From the NCBI GenBank assembly GCA_039030555.1, contig JBCCDY010000007.1, positions 1-64,000 on the forward strand: a stretch of DNA of 64,000 nucleotides, given 5' to 3'. Under the pieces are notes generated by a model. The model did no database searches, had not been told where the DNA came from, and saw only the letters and a program-made list of their open reading frames with translations. Numbering within the stretch: the stretch's first letter is position 1; each line of letters starts with the position of its first letter. Below are positions 61,850-64,000 of this stretch, in pieces. A program made the position numbers and the translations under genes. The DNA is from JBCCDY01 sp039030555 (GTDB lineage: Bacteria; Bacteroidota; Bacteroidia; Cytophagales; Cyclobacteriaceae).

Positions 61850-62141
61850 GATCACTCAATCTTTAGCTAGTAAATATTTCGATTTAGAATTTGACTCTGA
61901 GAAGGGTGAATCTTTTCTGGACGGCTTAACTCATGAGATCTCAATCAAGATTAAGTTTCTATTAGATCGAGACCTTCAGACACTGATCAATATTTTTTAC
62001 AGGATTGATGTATCGGAAGATTCATTCAACGAAGTAGTCCATAATTCGCCACCCGAAAACGTTTCTGATAATCTGGCCAAACTCGTTGTGGAAAGATTTA
62101 TCCAAAAGGCGGAGTTTCGAATGAAGTGGAGTGAGGCTTAG
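61806..62141 (+). CDS. Small conserved-type hypothetical protein
   Basis: 111 residues, a basic N-terminus followed by a helical domain (about 25-105) with QSLASKYFDLEFD and LLDRDLQTLINIFYRID. No recognised family. The ATG at 61806 lies inside the low-complexity tail of the DUF5606 gene (44-bp overlap); no later ATG is in frame before the domain. Last gene of the engB unit. Confidence 0.6.
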   Translation: MMSLKKQPSQRKKAEITQSLASKYFDLEFDSEKGESFLDGLTHEISIKIKFLLDRDLQTLINIFYRIDVSEDSFNEVVHNSPPENVSDNLAKLVVERFIQKAEFRMKWSEA

Positions 62142-62165
62142 ATTTTATGTTTTCATGCTACACTT

Positions 62166-62191
62166 AAAAATTCCATTTTAATTGGAATTTT
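62166..62191 (+). terminator. AT-rich terminator of the engB unit
   Basis: AAAATTCCA (62167-62175), 7-nt loop, TGGAATTTT (62183-62191), 25 bp after the last stop. A second partial copy, CTTTAATTGGATTTTT, lies at 62261-62276. Confidence 0.6.
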
Positions 62192-62336
62192 AATTAATAT
62201 AAATCGATGTTGTAACATTGATTAATTGTACATTTTAAAGAACTTTTTCCAAAATCGCCACTTTAATTGGATTTTTCCAAGAAACTGATTTTTGTCATAT
62301 AAGGGGACAATCATTTATTCCCATATTTGCTTCGCT

Positions 62337-64000
62337 ATGGGTCGAATTTTTTTCAAACTACGTTTTCTAGTAAAGCTACTTCTAACTATTTACCTGATAA
62401 TTATCCAATCAGGAATACAAGTTTACGCGCAAGATGATGTTCCGCTACCGACTATAAATATTATGTCGCCTAATGCTGCATCTCTAGGTAAATACATTGA
62501 TTATCCTGTCAATCATCATACCGGCATTCCTAATATAGAGATACCTATTTACGAAGTAAAAGATGGACCGTTAACATTACCTATTAGTCTTAGTTACCAC
62601 GCTGGAGGGTTAAAGGTATTGGATGTGGCTAGCTCGGTTGGTACTGGGTGGACTTTAAATGCAGGAGGTGCTATAAGCCGGACGGTAAAGGGACAACCAG
62701 ATGAATTCATAGGACCATCAAATCCAAATGGCTTTAGGCCTATCAATTATTCCGATCCTGTCAGCAATTATGGAAGTTTTTATGAAAATGGTGGATATTC
62801 ATCATATTTCTGGAGACAATTCGAAGGTGAGGACTTAAATGATATAGGGTCTTTTGTAAAAGGCTGGAAAGATGGAGAGCCCGATATTTTCTTCTTCAGC
62901 TTCAATGGGTTTAGTGGAAAATTTTACATTGATGAGGACAAGCAACCCATGTTGGTCCCGGAAAGTGATCTAAAGATAGAAGTCTTAGAAAGAGATGTTG
63001 ATCTAGCTATTGGTATATCAGACTATATACAAGGTTTTAAGGTCATAACCCCAGATGGGACTAAATATTATTTTGGGATAATCGAGAATCAGATAGGTGC
63101 TGCTCCAATTGAAACAAGTGATGTCGGAGTATATAACAGTCAAAGTGGTGGCCACCTAGTCTCGGAAGGAGTTATTTCCAGCTGGTTTCTTACCAAAATT
63201 GAAAGCGCAGACTCAAAATTCAGTATTAATTTTCAGTATGACCAGGAGCGTTATTCCTATTATACAATGATGTCTGGTTTATGTCAGGGGAACTGTGCAA
63301 CTGCCGTTGCACCTATGAAAATAAGAATAAATGGAGTCAGATTATCGAAAATTTCATTTAGTAACGGCGGAGTTAATTTTATCCCGGATATAAATGCCAG
63401 AGAGGATTTGACCGGAGCAACATTTAATGATTTTGAGCCAGAAATCAATACTGAAGCTTTTGCCCTAAAAAGTATAGAAATTGAATCAAATGGATCTGAA
63501 TTCTGTAAACGGTTCGATTTAAATCATACCTATTTTGTGAGTAGCGATTTAGAGATACCCGATCAGGCTAACTTTAATGTTTTCAATCAGTTGCCTGCAA
63601 TGACTCCAGATAGTCGAGTCTTTAGAGACCATCTCAGGCTTAAGCTCAATTCTATACAGGAAATAAGCTGTGATAATTCTGAATCCAAACCTCCATTTGA
63701 ATTTCAATATTTAGATGAACATAATGTGCCCAGACGAATTTCATTTGGGCAGGATCATTGGGGATATTATAATGGTAAAAAAAATAGTACTTTGTTACCT
63801 ACCGTTGATTTAGGAAGAGAATCATCATGGCCTTTTCTTAGAGCAGGTACATTGAATTCTATTACGTATCCAACAGGGGGTCAGACACAATTTATTTATG
63901 AACCCAATGAAGTTTTAGTGTATACTGAAACCTGTACATCATCATCATCACTCTTGATTGGCGGTGTCGTTAGGTCAGTGGGAGCAGGTTTTGGTGTATC
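62337..64000 (+). CDS. RHS-repeat-associated exported protein, N-terminal part
   Basis: At least 554 residues, open to the window edge. Signal peptide (VKLLLTIYLIIIQSG, ending near VYAQ), then the conserved start of large Bacteroidota RHS/YD-repeat-like surface proteins: SPNAASLGKYIDYPVNHHTG, IPIYEVKDG, LPISLSYHAGGLKV and GTGWTLNAGGAISRTVKG. The rest is a beta-rich region. Such proteins are often toxins or adhesins with a variable C-terminus; that part is outside the window. CATATTTG 8 bp before the ATG is one base off the -7 consensus. Confidence 0.8.
   Translation, partial: MGRIFFKLRFLVKLLLTIYLIIIQSGIQVYAQDDVPLPTINIMSPNAASLGKYIDYPVNHHTGIPNIEIPIYEVKDGPLTLPISLSYHAGGLKVLDVASSVGTGWTLNAGGAISRTVKGQPDEFIGPSNPNGFRPINYSDPVSNYGSFYENGGYSSYFWRQFEGEDLNDIGSFVKGWKDGEPDIFFFSFNGFSGKFYIDEDKQPMLVPESDLKIEVLERDVDLAIGISDYIQGFKVITPDGTKYYFGIIENQIGAAPIETSDVGVYNSQSGGHLVSEGVISSWFLTKIESADSKFSINFQYDQERYSYYTMMSGLCQGNCATAVAPMKIRINGVRLSKISFSNGGVNFIPDINAREDLTGATFNDFEPEINTEAFALKSIEIESNGSEFCKRFDLNHTYFVSSDLEIPDQANFNVFNQLPAMTPDSRVFRDHLRLKLNSIQEISCDNSESKPPFEFQYLDEHNVPRRISFGQDHWGYYNGKKNSTLLPTVDLGRESSWPFLRAGTLNSITYPTGGQTQFIYEPNEVLVYTETCTSSSSLLIGGVVRSVGAGFGV

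Noticed and set aside
62263..62279. Second copy of the AT-rich hairpin half near 62270 as an insertion trace
   Set aside because: Only about ten matching AT-rich bases; consistent with chance in this AT-rich gap.

Overview
The window comes from the chromosome of a Bacteroidota bacterium, most likely order Cytophagales or a close relative. The evidence is gliding/type IX secretion (T9SS) genes (gldH at the left edge, porT, a PorE-like OmpA protein), lineage families (GWxTD, DUF2851, DUF5606, DUF6588), AT-rich DNA, weak Shine-Dalgarno sites, and promoters of the Bacteroidota type (TTTG, about 20 bp, TAnnTTTG). Most of the window is core chromosome. No tRNA, rRNA, insertion sequence, prophage or CRISPR array was seen.

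Layout. 1-5.1 kb: gldH (partial), ricT, purD and recQ on the minus strand. 5.2-7.2 kb: kdsD and manC (Kdo and GDP-mannose precursors). 7.3-10.5 kb: a DEAD-box helicase, a GWxTD protein and rlmB. 10.5-15 kb: pyrC, hemA, lpxH and an exported protein. 15-16.9 kb: a TolC-type channel and a small protein resembling a free T9SS sorting tail. 17.2-21.2 kb: an NtrC-type regulator, its histidine kinase, an acyl carrier protein and an unrecognised kinase-fold protein. 21.2-26.7 kb: thioredoxin-like protein, rsgA, waaA, peroxiredoxin, a DUF6588 protein and a crotonase. 27-33.1 kb: universal stress protein, uridine phosphorylase, trhO, a NeuD-type acetyltransferase, a polytopic membrane protein and DUF2851. 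33.2-39.2 kb: pyrF, lolA, ftsK, pyrD, xerD. 39.2-43.8 kb: aroQ, a class V aminotransferase, marC, rnhA, a saccharopine dehydrogenase-family protein and cdd.

44.0-55.4 kb is the most interesting part. Six same-strand genes (cheR, a receiver-less cheB, a GAF membrane protein, a sensor-HAMP-GAF-PAS-PAS-PP2C phosphatase, a SiaB-type kinase and a SiaC-type phosphoprotein) form one apparent operon with its own promoter, leader palindrome and terminator. A second unit follows: a TerB-like/ABCG fusion transporter, a lipoprotein and a small exported protein. It resembles the Pseudomonas SiaABC phospho-switch, but there is no diguanylate cyclase and chemotaxis-type adaptation enzymes have been added.

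55.4-64 kb: an esterase, an SDR, porT, ubiE/menG, the PorE-like protein, engB with DUF5606 and a small gene, and the 5' part of a large RHS-like exported protein cut by the window edge.

Shared themes are envelope biogenesis (Kdo, lipid A, LolA, TolC, T9SS), pyrimidine metabolism (pyrC, pyrF, pyrD, cdd, uridine phosphorylase, dispersed) and chromosome dimer resolution (ftsK, xerD). At least six genes appear to start with TTG, and several terminators overlap or abut coding sequence.
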